Source of the DNA: Paraglaciecola sp. L1A13
GTDB lineage: Bacteria; Pseudomonadota; Gammaproteobacteria; Enterobacterales; Alteromonadaceae
Direction of reading: 5' to 3'
NCBI RefSeq assembly: GCF_009796745.1
Contig: NZ_CP047024.1
Location: forward strand, 1,798,001 to 1,862,000
DNA: 64,000 nt
Shown here: positions 8,631 through 18,491 of the stretch, piece by piece
How the letters are laid out: every line of letters begins with the position of its first letter
Numbering within the stretch: the first letter of the stretch is position 1
Notes under the pieces: generated by a model
The model's database searches: none
Seen by the model: only the letters and a program-made list of their open reading frames with translations
Told to the model about the DNA's origin: nothing
Position numbers and translations under genes: made by a program

Positions 8631-11243
8631 ATGCTTAAGCAAAATAAACTTAGCAAAGCAATAAAAACCGGTTTGATGACATGCGCCATCAGTACAGTAG
8701 CGTTATCGTCAGCAATGGCACAAGAAACCCAAGCGCCTGATGAGGCTGCAGTAGATGCATCCTACGAAAAAGTGGTTATTACCGGCTCTCGCGGTGCGCC
8801 CAGATCATTAGCGGACTCTCCAGTACCAGTTGACGTATTAAGTGAAGATGACTTAGCTAGCGTACCGTTTTCCGATACCAATGATATTTTAAAAACCTTG
8901 GTACCGTCTTATTCACTGCAACGTCAGCCTATTTCAGATGGCGCTTCGTTTATCCGCCCAGCTACTTTACGTGGTATGCCAACGGATAAAACTTTAGTGT
9001 TAGTTAACTCAAAACGCCGCCACCGTTCAGCCTTGGTGCAAATCGGTGGTTCAGGTACCCAAGGACCAGATATCGCGACTATTCCGGCTTCTGCTCTTAA
9101 AGGTGTGGAAGTATTAAGAGATGGTGCGGCTGCCCAATATGGTTCAGATGCTATCGCAGGGGTTATTAACTTCGTCTTAAAAGATAATGATGAAGGGGGT
9201 TCTTTCTCTGTTGAAGGTGGTCAGTATTATGAAGGCGATGGTGATCAAGTAACCATTACCGGTAACATTGGTTTTGCTCTAGGCGAAAAAGGTTTCTTTA
9301 GCTTGTCAGGTGAATACGCCGATTCAGATTCAACTAATCGTGGTGAGCAATACTGTGAAGACTGGTTTTGTGCTGACGCGAGCGACCCTAGGGGCGCTGC
9401 TAATCCATACTTAAGCGATCCTGACTTTGTTGCCGGTTTGGCGAATGCAAATTTAGGTGGCGAGAACGTGGTTCAGCCTTGGGGTCAGCCAAATACCTCT
9501 GCTACCCGAGTATTTTTTAACTCTGGTTATGAATTTAACGATGATATGAAGTTCTACGCTTTCGGTAACTATTCAGAAAGTGAAGGTGATGCATCATTCT
9601 ATTATCGTTATCCAGGTAACGGTACCATTGAAGATTTACGCCAAGAAGATGGTTCGATCTATAGCCCGTTAGAGAAATTCCCTGGTGGCTTTACGCCGCG
9701 CTTCTTTGGCGATATTACTGACTTCTCATTTGTTGGTGGCTTGGAAGGTGAGTTCGCTAATGGAATGACCTATGATTTCAGCGGCCGTTTTGGCTCTAAC
9801 GAAATCAAATATACCTTGAAAAACACCATCAACCCATCGATGGGCGCTGATTCACCTACGACATTCAAACCAGGTAATTTGATCAACGAAGAAACGCAAT
9901 TTTCAGCAGATTTCACTAAATACCTTGATTTCGGCATGTATTCAGATGTGTTGTTTGCATTTGGCGCAACCTATATGGATGAGAGCTACGAATTAGAAGG
10001 TGGCGATGAAGACTCTTATTCTGCAGGACCCTATTCTCTGCCAGATCCTTGGGGATTTTGTGATGATAATGGCGGTGCTACCGCCGCAGGTCTAGCCGTT
10101 ATTGGCAATGGTTCAACATTAAATTGTGCTGATAGTGATGATGCTGTTTATACAGCAGTGGGTGTTGGCTCCAATGGCTTCCCTGGTTATTCCCCTGAAT
10201 ATTCTGGGAAATACGATCGTGATATGTACGGTATCTATGGTGATGTCAGCAGTGATGTAAGTGAATCTTTGTACTTACAAGCAGCTATGCGTTATGAAGA
10301 TTATTCAGATTTTGGTTCGGAGCTAGTGGCAAAACTTGCCTTTAAGTACAGTCTGAATGACGACTTCAATATGCGCGGCTCAGTGGGTACGGGTTTCAGA
10401 GCACCGACACCAGGTCAGCAAGGTACCACTAACGTTTCTACTCGTTTACCTGATGGTTTGCCGGTTGCTACAGGCTTGTTCCCGGCATTAAGCGCTGTGG
10501 GTCAAGCATTAGGTGCAGAAGCACTTAAACCTGAAAAATCACTTAACTATAGCTTGGGCGTAACAGGCAGTATTGATGATTTGAACGTGACGCTAGATTT
10601 CTATCGTATCGAACTTGAAGATCGTTTCTATGCGGTATCTACTTTAGATGTTTCGACGGATGAAACAGATGCTGATGCATATGCTAACTATCTTAAATTA
10701 GAAGCGGCTGGCGTAGCCGGTGCCAACACTATCGGTGGCGTTAACTACTTCCAAAATGCGTTTGATACCGTCACTAACGGTATGGATTTTGTGGTGACTT
10801 ACACCATGGGTGATACGGTACTTAGCACCTCTATCAACTATAACAAAACTGAAATTGATTCTGATGCATCAGACTTCTTGAACGCTGAAGATCAATATGA
10901 TTTAGAAAATGCGATACCAGAATGGCGTGGCGTGGCATCGGCTAAACATAGCTTTGATGCATTGACCTTGTTGGTACGTGCTAATGTATATGGTTCATAT
11001 ACTAATGCTATCGCGTCTGATGCTTCCACTAAACAAGACTACGATCCAACTGTATTCTTTGATTTAGAAGCTAGCTACAAAATCTCTGACAATGTCACTA
11101 TTGCAGCGGGCGCACGTAACATCTTTGATGAATACCCTGACAAAGATAATGGCGATGAGTGTTGTGGTGCAGTTTACTGGTCAAGCAACATTGTTGATTG
11201 GCAAGGCGGTTACTACTACATGCGTTTGAATACTGTTTTCTAA
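8631..11243 (+). CDS. TonB-dependent outer-membrane receptor
   Basis: An 870-residue outer-membrane transporter energised by TonB. A signal peptide occupies about residues 1-30 (ending SSAMAQ). The plug domain follows (about 45-185) with KVVITGSRG near the TonB-box region, then TLRGMPTDKTLVLVN and GVEVLRDGAAAQYGSDAIAGVINFVLK, and the rest is a 22-strand-type barrel. The C-terminus YYYMRLNTVF ends in the aromatic residue required for barrel assembly. It has the architecture of receptors for organic nutrients rather than the siderophore subclass. It follows the oxidase, cytochrome and RidA genes on the same strand, so it may import their substrate. The ligand is unknown. Confidence 0.92.
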   Translation: MLKQNKLSKAIKTGLMTCAISTVALSSAMAQETQAPDEAAVDASYEKVVITGSRGAPRSLADSPVPVDVLSEDDLASVPFSDTNDILKTLVPSYSLQRQPISDGASFIRPATLRGMPTDKTLVLVNSKRRHRSALVQIGGSGTQGPDIATIPASALKGVEVLRDGAAAQYGSDAIAGVINFVLKDNDEGGSFSVEGGQYYEGDGDQVTITGNIGFALGEKGFFSLSGEYADSDSTNRGEQYCEDWFCADASDPRGAANPYLSDPDFVAGLANANLGGENVVQPWGQPNTSATRVFFNSGYEFNDDMKFYAFGNYSESEGDASFYYRYPGNGTIEDLRQEDGSIYSPLEKFPGGFTPRFFGDITDFSFVGGLEGEFANGMTYDFSGRFGSNEIKYTLKNTINPSMGADSPTTFKPGNLINEETQFSADFTKYLDFGMYSDVLFAFGATYMDESYELEGGDEDSYSAGPYSLPDPWGFCDDNGGATAAGLAVIGNGSTLNCADSDDAVYTAVGVGSNGFPGYSPEYSGKYDRDMYGIYGDVSSDVSESLYLQAAMRYEDYSDFGSELVAKLAFKYSLNDDFNMRGSVGTGFRAPTPGQQGTTNVSTRLPDGLPVATGLFPALSAVGQALGAEALKPEKSLNYSLGVTGSIDDLNVTLDFYRIELEDRFYAVSTLDVSTDETDADAYANYLKLEAAGVAGANTIGGVNYFQNAFDTVTNGMDFVVTYTMGDTVLSTSINYNKTEIDSDASDFLNAEDQYDLENAIPEWRGVASAKHSFDALTLLVRANVYGSYTNAIASDASTKQDYDPTVFFDLEASYKISDNVTIAAGARNIFDEYPDKDNGDECCGAVYWSSNIVDWQGGYYYMRLNTVF

Positions 11244-11270
11244 CCTTAGGTAACTCAGTAACAAACATGA

Positions 11271-11297
11271 AAAAGCGGCTCACGAGCCGCTTTTTTT
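11271..11297. terminator. Bidirectional intrinsic terminator
   Basis: Ten-bp arms AAAAGCGGCT and AGCCGCTTTT with a 4-nt loop, followed by a T run on the plus strand and a matching A run upstream. It lies between the convergent TonB receptor (+) and csiV (-) genes and can serve both. Confidence 0.88.
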
Positions 11298-11344
11298 ATT
11301 TTAATTTCTAACCTAAACCAACCGTTGTCTTGATCATTAGCACT

Positions 11345-12751
11345 TTAGTTATTACTTTTGGGGGGCTCGTAGCGGCGAATTTGTACCACCATACCAAACA
11401 AGGGGTGGTCAAAATAATGTAGCTGTTTAGATATCACCCGGCGAAGCTGATCAAAGTGGTAGCTTTGTAAAAAATTATCCGTTTTAACGTCGGTTTCGCC
11501 TGGTAGGGATAACGTTATTGGTGCCCTGAAATCCAAATTGCTGTCGATGTGCAAATAAGGCGTGCGACCAACATTTTGTAGGTAAACACTCACGTCACCC
11601 TCTAGCTGCCATAGTGGGCGTTCGGCTACTTGGGTAAAGTCTTGCGGATCGATGCTGGTTGCATTGAGATCAGGTAAAGATTCCCTTAAATCGACGATTT
11701 TAGCTGGCTCTGGTGAGCGCAAAGCGGCATTTATTTGGGTAAATAATGCGTCATTCGATAGGCCTACTGGCGCTACTTGTTGCGCTAGTTCGTCGGCTAG
11801 AAAACGGCTGTCTTGGTTTTCGATATTTACTTTTTCAATTTTTCGTTGGCCATCTTGAGCAAATTCAGTGGCGTAATTTTTACCTGCGATCAACTTGAAC
11901 GGTTGCGCTTTATCATGACCGAATACCACAGGCTGACGCCAAGTAACATGTAGTATCGGTGTCAGGTCTTTTTGCCAGCGAATATGTTCTTCAAGTTTAA
12001 CCAGTTGTTGCTCACTTTTGGGCAGTAGATAGGCGCTTTGACGATTGGGCCATTCCACACCATCAATATTTAGTGGAACGTTCGCAGGCTGAGGTTCAGG
12101 TATTAGGTGATCGTATGGCCCAGCCAACAACACTCTGTCCTGAGAAAAGCTACAAGGGAGTGTTGCAGGTAGTTGCCAATTGACCCATTTAGGCGGGGTC
12201 ATCATGTATTGATAACTCACCACGTCTGTATCTTGCGAGCCGTTTGGTTCTTCATCGCCTGAATTATCACCTTCGACTTGTGCGAAGCTATCACGAGCAT
12301 TAGCGGCTGAATTAATATTCAAAACGCCTTCTGTCAACGGATTTAATTGAGTTTCAAGATGTGAGAAATCAGCTACTGCAAAAATATCATTTACCAAGGC
12401 TAACGGTTTTTGCCCCTCAGGCTCTGGACTATCAGAACTATTTGCCACTGACATGTTGCAAATAGGCAAGCCGGCACTAACGTAAGTCAAGTTCGGCGAT
12501 ATATAGTCACTGAGCAGATCCAAGGCAGTCTGCGAGGCAAACTTAGGTTTTTGATGATCGAAGCTCTCGGCAATGGATTGCGTTGATATATTGCGTTTGA
12601 AAACGATAACCTCCACATCAAACCACCAGTCATTGGCATGAGCACGTGTGGCTAGGGCACAACTTAGCGCTAAAAGTGTGATAGCGAGTGTTGGTTTACC
12701 CAATTTTTTTGTGGGTATTGATGTTGAACGATGACTAAAAATTTTTGGCAT
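11345..12751 (-). CDS. csiV: CsiV-family periplasmic cell-shape protein
   Basis: A 468-residue exported protein resembling CsiV, known in Vibrio cholerae as a periplasmic peptidoglycan-binding protein needed for cell-shape integrity. Features are an N-terminal signal segment (about 20-40, ending ATRAHA), the WWFDVEVIVFKRN strand that opens the mature family domain, and a C-terminal FDHPLFGMVVQIRRYE. The start codon overlaps the mfd stop by one base, so it is translationally coupled to mfd. The assignment rests on family recognition and this characteristic neighbourhood; an exact function here is not proven. Confidence 0.75.
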   Translation of the reverse strand: MPKIFSHRSTSIPTKKLGKPTLAITLLALSCALATRAHANDWWFDVEVIVFKRNISTQSIAESFDHQKPKFASQTALDLLSDYISPNLTYVSAGLPICNMSVANSSDSPEPEGQKPLALVNDIFAVADFSHLETQLNPLTEGVLNINSAANARDSFAQVEGDNSGDEEPNGSQDTDVVSYQYMMTPPKWVNWQLPATLPCSFSQDRVLLAGPYDHLIPEPQPANVPLNIDGVEWPNRQSAYLLPKSEQQLVKLEEHIRWQKDLTPILHVTWRQPVVFGHDKAQPFKLIAGKNYATEFAQDGQRKIEKVNIENQDSRFLADELAQQVAPVGLSNDALFTQINAALRSPEPAKIVDLRESLPDLNATSIDPQDFTQVAERPLWQLEGDVSVYLQNVGRTPYLHIDSNLDFRAPITLSLPGETDVKTDNFLQSYHFDQLRRVISKQLHYFDHPLFGMVVQIRRYEPPKSNN

Positions 12752-15700
12752 TAAGCGGCTCGTAGTTGCTGGCTAAATTCATTTAACATATCCAGGATAA
12801 GTTGCAGTCTATCGCTGGCTGATTCGGTTGGCACATTAAACTTCAATTTATTTGCACCTTCCAAACGATAAATGCGCGGCTGAGACTGGATAAGCTTAAT
12901 GATAAACCTTGGATCTATTTGGGTTTTGTCTGAAAACTCGATTGCGCCACCTGCATTATTGGCTTCAATTTTACTGATACCTATTTGCTTGGCCACGAGC
13001 TTCATCAAGCTTATTTGCACGAGGTTTTTGGCTGCATCAGGCAGTAAGCCAAAGCGATCGATGAGTTCGATTTGTAACTCGTTGATCTGTCTTTCGTTTT
13101 TGCAGCTCGCGAGCTTTTTATATAAAGATAAACGTGTATTCACATCATTAATATAATCGTCTGGGAATAACGCAGGTAGGCGCAGTTCAATCTCAGTTTG
13201 ATTGGCCAATGCTGCATCAAGAGATGGTTCTTTACCCTCTTTTAATGCTTCAACCGCTTGTTCGAGCATCTCCATATACAACGTAAAACCGATGGTAGTA
13301 ATTTGCCCAGTTTGGTCGTCACCGAGTAGCTCTCCCGCACCACGAATTTCTAGGTCGTGGGTGGCTAATGCAAAACCAGCACCTAAATCTTCAAGTGAAG
13401 AGATCGCATCAAGTCGTTTAATCGCATCTTTGCTCATGCGTTTTGGATGGGGCGTTAGCAAGTAAGCATAAGCCTGATGATGAGAGCGTCCAACACGACC
13501 ACGTAACTGGTGTAGTTGGGCCAAGCCTAGGTGATCAGCTCGGTCCATAATAATGGTATTGGCTGAAGGCACATCAATACCGGTTTCAATAATCGTGGTA
13601 CAAACCAGTACGTTATGTCGCTGATGGTAAAAATCACCCATGACTTTTTCTAATTCGCGTTCGCGCATTTGACCGTGACCAATGGCCACTCGGGCTTCCG
13701 GTATAATCTCGGCTATTTCTTCGGCGGTACGCTCAATGCTTTCGACTTCATTATGCAGGAAGTATACTTGACCACCCCGCAAGATTTCTCGCATGATCGC
13801 CTCGCGAATCAGCTCTTTACTGCGCTGCTGAACAAAGGTTTTAATGGCTAAACGTTTGGCTGGTGGCGTGGCAATAATCGATAGATCACGCATACCGGAT
13901 AACGCCATATTTAGCGTTCGTGGTATGGGCGTTGCGGTTAAGGTTAGAATGTCCACGTCTGAACGTAGGGCTTTAAATTTTTCTTTCTGACGTACGCCAA
14001 ATCTGTGCTCTTCGTCGATAACAACCAAGCCTAAGTCGGCAAATTTAATATCGTTTTGTAGTAGCTTATGCGTGCCGATCACGATATCGACTTTGCCATC
14101 TGTTAAGCCTGCCATGACATCTTTTTGGTCTTTGGCATTAGCGAAACGAGACATCACCTCTATTTTGAAAGGCCAGTCTGCAAAGCGGTCTTTAAAGTTT
14201 TCATAGTGTTGCTGGGCGAGTAGGGTAGTGGGCACCAAAATCGCTACTTGTTTACCTTGATTAGCGGCGATAAAAGCGGCTCGCATAGCGACTTCGGTCT
14301 TACCAAAACCTACATCACCACAGACTAATCGGTCCATGGCGTTGCTGCTACCCATATCTTGAATAACCGCATTAATAGCTTGTTGCTGATCTAAGGTTTC
14401 TTCAAACGGGAAACTATCACTGAAGGCTTGATATTCGTCCCAGGCTATTTTGTACGAATAGCCTGGTTTGGCGGCGCGTCTGGCGTAAACATCGAGCAGT
14501 TGAGCGGCCACATCTCGGACGCGCTCGGCTGCCTTACGTTTGGCTTTACTCCAAGTTTCGGTACCCAGATTATGTAACGGGGCTTTTTCTAGATCGCCGC
14601 CACTGTAGCGACTAATTAAATGCAGTGCTGATACGGGCACATATAGTTTGGCCTGTTTGGCGTATTCAATAGACAAGTATTCTGTGGTGATACCGCCTGC
14701 GTCTAATGTTTGCAGGCCAAGGTAACGTCCCACGCCGTGATCTAAATGCACCACAGGCTGGCCAATGGCAAGCTCTGCTAAATTACGGATAACCGCGTTT
14801 TCGTCTGTTGCTTGGCGTTTATCTCGTAAACGACGCTGGCTTATTTTGTGCCCAAGTAACTCGGTTTCTGTGATAAACGCCAGCTCATGATTGTCTTCAA
14901 ACAACACGAAACTGTGCTCAGCTAAACCAATGGTGATGCCTATCTGCTCTTTACTCTTGTTAAAGGCGTCTAGGTGTTCAAAAGCTTTGGGCTTAATGCC
15001 CGCCTTGGACAATAAATCCAGTAGGCTTTCACGGCGACCTTGAGATTCAGCGCTAAACAAGACTTTGCTATCGCTTTTAAGCCAGTCTGCTACTCGCTGC
15101 TTGAGCGTTGCCCAAGGCACTTTGTTCTGGGATTTAATCGCGATATCGCCGATGGTGCGAGTCTCGAAATTGGTCACGCCAGCTTTTTGTTCCTTGGCGT
15201 TGTGATCTATGGTGATACGCGGCCATTTTTTAAACGCGCCAAACAGTTCTTCGTTGCGTAAAAATAAGTCTGCAGGCGACATTAATGGGCGGCTTAAGTT
15301 ATAGCGTAATTGATCGTAGCGCTCGTTAACGTCCTTCCAGAAAAATTCACAGGCGGAGGCCAAATCACCATGCATCATCAGCAATGTATCCGGATGCAGG
15401 TAATCAAATAAAGTGGCTGTGTGAGCGAAAAATAGCGGTAAGTAATATTCGATGCCGCCGGGCATCATGCCTTTACCCACTTGATAATAAAGCGAATCTT
15501 TGGCGTTGTTCGGGTCGAATTTTTCTAAATACTGTTGGCGAAATAGTGCGATACCGTCTTTATCAGTGGGAAATTCCCGTGCGGGTAACAATTTTATTTC
15601 ATCAATTTTGTCGCCAGAACGTTGGCTGTCGGGATCAAAGTAGCGAATGCTGTCAATGTCGTTATCAAACAAATCGATTCGAAACGGTTGCTGACTACCC

Positions 15701-16233
15701 ATGGGAAATAAATCAATAATACTACCACGTATCGAAAACTCACTATGACCCATAACCTGATTAACATGCTGGTATCCAGCGCGCTCTAGACTCAAACGAA
15801 AAGCATCGAGGTCTAAGGTTTGATTCACTTTTAAAATCAGCAAATATTTGCTTAAGTAATCTACCGGTGCCATGCGCAGCATTAAGGTATTCACCGGCAC
15901 TATAAATACGCTGTTTTGGGCTTGTGTTAGCCGGTACAGGGTTTCAAGGCGCTGTGAGATAATATCCTGATGGGGAGAAAAATTATCATAGGGCAGGGTT
16001 TCCCAATCGGGAAAAAGCTGCACTTGCACTTTTTTTCCGAGTAAGAAAAAGCTCAATTCTTTTTCTAATTTCATTGCGCTGGGGGTATCAGCGGTGACCA
16101 ACAGAATTGGCCCTTTGGTTTTGCCTGCTGCATTGGCAATCGACATGGCTAAGCTACTGCCATGAAGGTTGCCCCACTGGATTGCATCTCCTTGGCCTTT
16201 GGCCAAGGTCGGATTAAAAATACTTGTTGTCAT
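12751..16233 (-). CDS. mfd: Transcription-repair coupling factor
   Basis: An ATP-dependent translocase that removes RNA polymerase stalled at DNA lesions and recruits UvrA for strand-specific repair. The 1160-residue protein is full length. The N-terminal UvrB-like module (about 1-350) includes LFPDWETLPYDNFSPHQDI. The RNA-polymerase-interacting domain lies around 480-560 (HLDHGVGRYLGL). The helicase motor follows with Walker A GDVGFGKTE (about 640), the DEEH box in VVIDEEHRFGV (about 740), TLTATPIPRTL and QLRGRVGRSHHQAYAYLL. The TRCF C-terminal domain is about 990-1110. It lies 5 bp after the PilZ-like gene and is coupled to csiV, forming a three-gene unit. Confidence 0.98.
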   Translation of the reverse strand: MTTSIFNPTLAKGQGDAIQWGNLHGSSLAMSIANAAGKTKGPILLVTADTPSAMKLEKELSFFLLGKKVQVQLFPDWETLPYDNFSPHQDIISQRLETLYRLTQAQNSVFIVPVNTLMLRMAPVDYLSKYLLILKVNQTLDLDAFRLSLERAGYQHVNQVMGHSEFSIRGSIIDLFPMGSQQPFRIDLFDNDIDSIRYFDPDSQRSGDKIDEIKLLPAREFPTDKDGIALFRQQYLEKFDPNNAKDSLYYQVGKGMMPGGIEYYLPLFFAHTATLFDYLHPDTLLMMHGDLASACEFFWKDVNERYDQLRYNLSRPLMSPADLFLRNEELFGAFKKWPRITIDHNAKEQKAGVTNFETRTIGDIAIKSQNKVPWATLKQRVADWLKSDSKVLFSAESQGRRESLLDLLSKAGIKPKAFEHLDAFNKSKEQIGITIGLAEHSFVLFEDNHELAFITETELLGHKISQRRLRDKRQATDENAVIRNLAELAIGQPVVHLDHGVGRYLGLQTLDAGGITTEYLSIEYAKQAKLYVPVSALHLISRYSGGDLEKAPLHNLGTETWSKAKRKAAERVRDVAAQLLDVYARRAAKPGYSYKIAWDEYQAFSDSFPFEETLDQQQAINAVIQDMGSSNAMDRLVCGDVGFGKTEVAMRAAFIAANQGKQVAILVPTTLLAQQHYENFKDRFADWPFKIEVMSRFANAKDQKDVMAGLTDGKVDIVIGTHKLLQNDIKFADLGLVVIDEEHRFGVRQKEKFKALRSDVDILTLTATPIPRTLNMALSGMRDLSIIATPPAKRLAIKTFVQQRSKELIREAIMREILRGGQVYFLHNEVESIERTAEEIAEIIPEARVAIGHGQMRERELEKVMGDFYHQRHNVLVCTTIIETGIDVPSANTIIMDRADHLGLAQLHQLRGRVGRSHHQAYAYLLTPHPKRMSKDAIKRLDAISSLEDLGAGFALATHDLEIRGAGELLGDDQTGQITTIGFTLYMEMLEQAVEALKEGKEPSLDAALANQTEIELRLPALFPDDYINDVNTRLSLYKKLASCKNERQINELQIELIDRFGLLPDAAKNLVQISLMKLVAKQIGISKIEANNAGGAIEFSDKTQIDPRFIIKLIQSQPRIYRLEGANKLKFNVPTESASDRLQLILDMLNEFSQQLRAA

Positions 16234-16238
16234 GTAGG

Positions 16239-16835
16239 TCAGTCGTTCTTTTGGTGCTTGGCGCGTTTGCGAAGCTGCGCCGTTTGAAGATGTAAACTGG
16301 CACGTACGAGAAGATCTTGGTCCTCTTCACGAATACAGTTATAAATGAGTGAAACGTGGTGTTTTTCACCCACTTGTTCACATTTGATGACTTCGCCATA
16401 GCAAAAAATTGCCGACGCTTCTTCTTTTAGAAATAGCTTAAGTTCAATATTCTGCTCGACACTGTAGGGCTCATCACACATCACGACTATGCCCCCCCCG
16501 CCAAATCTATAAGACTCGTAAGCAAGGCTGGGGTCATCTTGCTGCTGCAGTACTAATGACATCAATAAGTCTATTTTACGGGATTGTGCATTCAAAAAAT
16601 TTGCCAGTTCAGCGGCATGTTCACCCATATTACGCAACGGCCGCAGTGCCTGTGCATCAATAGCGGAGGCTTCGCTAGCCACGCGAAAGGCATAGGGCAT
16701 ATGTTCACTTAGGTCTTCTGCTTCGGGCAGCACAAAATTTGGCTCAAGCGCTTTGAAATTAACGCGAATAGCGTGCTCTATAGTAAAGAACTCATTGAAC
16801 TGCTGCTGTTTTTCTTCAAGGCTTAAGCCGTGCAT
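16239..16835 (-). CDS. PilZ-like domain protein upstream of mfd
   Basis: A 198-residue soluble protein resembling the PilZ-domain proteins that precede mfd in several Alteromonadales. The predicted C-terminal beta-barrel covers about 100-190 (YRFGGGGIVVMCDEPYSVEQNIELKLFL ... CYGEVIKCE). The canonical c-di-GMP residues (RxxxR and D/N-x-S-x-x-G) are not clearly present: the second motif is replaced by FGGGGIVV. Nucleotide binding is therefore doubtful and the family call is moderate. It ends 5 bp before mfd and is likely co-transcribed with mfd and csiV. Confidence 0.6.
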   Translation of the reverse strand: MHGLSLEEKQQQFNEFFTIEHAIRVNFKALEPNFVLPEAEDLSEHMPYAFRVASEASAIDAQALRPLRNMGEHAAELANFLNAQSRKIDLLMSLVLQQQDDPSLAYESYRFGGGGIVVMCDEPYSVEQNIELKLFLKEEASAIFCYGEVIKCEQVGEKHHVSLIYNCIREEDQDLLVRASLHLQTAQLRKRAKHQKND

Positions 16836-17124
16836 GTATTCTCCGCTATTTATCCTGCCACTTAGGGCCTTTACCTAATCAATTACTCGGCAACTCGCTG
16901 ACCAGCTTAACCCAAGGGAAATATAAGATAAATTCCAAAGATTCTTTGCGTTAAGTGCGTTGGTTTAACATTGTAACCTTGTTTGCACTATGACCAGAGC
17001 GTATTATTCAAAAAACGTTTTACTTTACCATGAGTTAAGCGATTATTTATTATCGCGTTTGTCGTGCATCGTTATTGTTAACGCTGAATTATCCCTAACC
17101 CTTGGCTAAGAGTCTATTGCAAGC

Positions 17125-18336
17125 ATGTTTCACTCTGTTTCCGCATTTATCGGTTTGCGTTATGCAAAATCTTCTAAAGGTAACCATTTTATTGCGTTTA
17201 TCAACGCTTTTTCAGCTATCGGTATTGCGCTTGGCTTAATGTCTTTGATTGTTGTTTTGTCGGTAATGAACGGTTTTGAAGGTGACTTAAAAGACCGTAT
17301 TTTAGGTATTGCGCCCCATGTTGTGGTCGATACGAGAGGTGCTAACAATGAGATCATTTCATCGCTTGGGCAGTTGCCTGGCGTTGCGGCTACCAGTGAC
17401 TTTATTGAAACCGAAGGGGTCATTCAATCGCCTCGTAGTTTAGAAGGCGTGATGATCCAAGGCGTAGAGCCTGAGGTGACCGGACAGCATTCTATTATTG
17501 CCAACAATATGTTGGTAGGGCAGATCAGCGATTTAACCCCTGGCAGCTACGGCATTGTTGTTGGGCGAGCACTGGCAACACGAATTGGTTTGCGAGTAGG
17601 CGAGCAAACGCGAATTATTTCAGCCCAAGGTAGTGTGTTTGGGCCATTTGGTCAGATGCCCAGCCAGCGTTTATTCACTGTTGTTGGGGTGTTTGATGTG
17701 GGTTCTGAACTTGACGCCAAAGTGATCCTGATGAACATCAAAGACAGTGCCAAACTTATGCGTAATAAAGTCAGCCGTATCGCCCAAACTCGCTTGTTCT
17801 TACAGGATCCATTCGAGTATAAAACGGTGGTAGAAAAGGTCTCGGAACTAGGTCTGGCGAGTGATGATTGGCGCACACGACAAGGCCCGCTATTTGATGC
17901 GGTTAAAATGGAAAAGAACATGATGGCGTTAATGCTGCTGCTGATTATTGCCGTGGCGGCATTTAATATCGTATCGGCATTGGTCATGGTCGTGACCGAG
18001 AAAAAAGGCGATATCGCGATATTGCTAACCCAAGGGTTATCTCGGGGGCGCATTATGAAGGTGTTTTTATTTAATGGTTTATATAACGGTATTAAAGGGA
18101 CGTTTTTTGGGGTCTTAGGGGGCTTGATTCTGGTCAGCCAACTTAACAATATACTCAGCATACTAAATGTGCCGATTATGGCTGCCACAGGCGGCGAGGG
18201 CTTACCTATTATTATGCATTGGCATCAAATCGTTATGCTCATCGTGTTTTCGTTATTATTGTGTTTTGTTGCCAGTATTTATCCTGCATATCGGGCATTA
18301 AAAGTCGACCCTGCTAGCGCGTTGAAATACGAATAA
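17125..18336 (+). CDS. lolC: Lipoprotein-releasing ABC transporter permease (LolC/LolE type)
   Basis: An inner-membrane permease that, with LolD ATPase and a partner permease, extracts lipoproteins for LolA. The 403-residue protein has the typical layout: one membrane helix at about 25-47 (FINAFSAIGIALGLMSLIVVLSVMNGFE), a periplasmic domain at about 50-265, then three helices at about 270-290, 315-345 and 370-392. It ends in the family signature YPAYRALKVDPASALKYE. LolC and LolE are hard to tell apart by eye. Unusually, no lolD or second permease gene follows: the next gene is a phosphoribosyltransferase 155 bp downstream. Confidence 0.9.
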   Translation: MFHSVSAFIGLRYAKSSKGNHFIAFINAFSAIGIALGLMSLIVVLSVMNGFEGDLKDRILGIAPHVVVDTRGANNEIISSLGQLPGVAATSDFIETEGVIQSPRSLEGVMIQGVEPEVTGQHSIIANNMLVGQISDLTPGSYGIVVGRALATRIGLRVGEQTRIISAQGSVFGPFGQMPSQRLFTVVGVFDVGSELDAKVILMNIKDSAKLMRNKVSRIAQTRLFLQDPFEYKTVVEKVSELGLASDDWRTRQGPLFDAVKMEKNMMALMLLLIIAVAAFNIVSALVMVVTEKKGDIAILLTQGLSRGRIMKVFLFNGLYNGIKGTFFGVLGGLILVSQLNNILSILNVPIMAATGGEGLPIIMHWHQIVMLIVFSLLLCFVASIYPAYRALKVDPASALKYE

Positions 18337-18491
18337 GCCAGTGTGCATGGTGTTGAGTTCGTCATAAATATGCAATATTGCCCATCTCTTATTGCATAAT
18401 TTCAGTGTATAATAGGCGATGTTTTCATATTCGCACGCTGGCTTGTAGTGTTAAGCAATCAGTGGCAGTTCACGCTTTAAAGGGTTTTTCG

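Noticed and set aside
17652..18188. 178-codon minus-strand frame inside lolC
   Set aside because: Antisense shadow of a clearly conserved permease.
18378..18491. 38-residue N-terminal extension of the phosphoribosyltransferase
   Set aside because: Composition is unlike the enzyme and family proteins begin at the MEKTF start.
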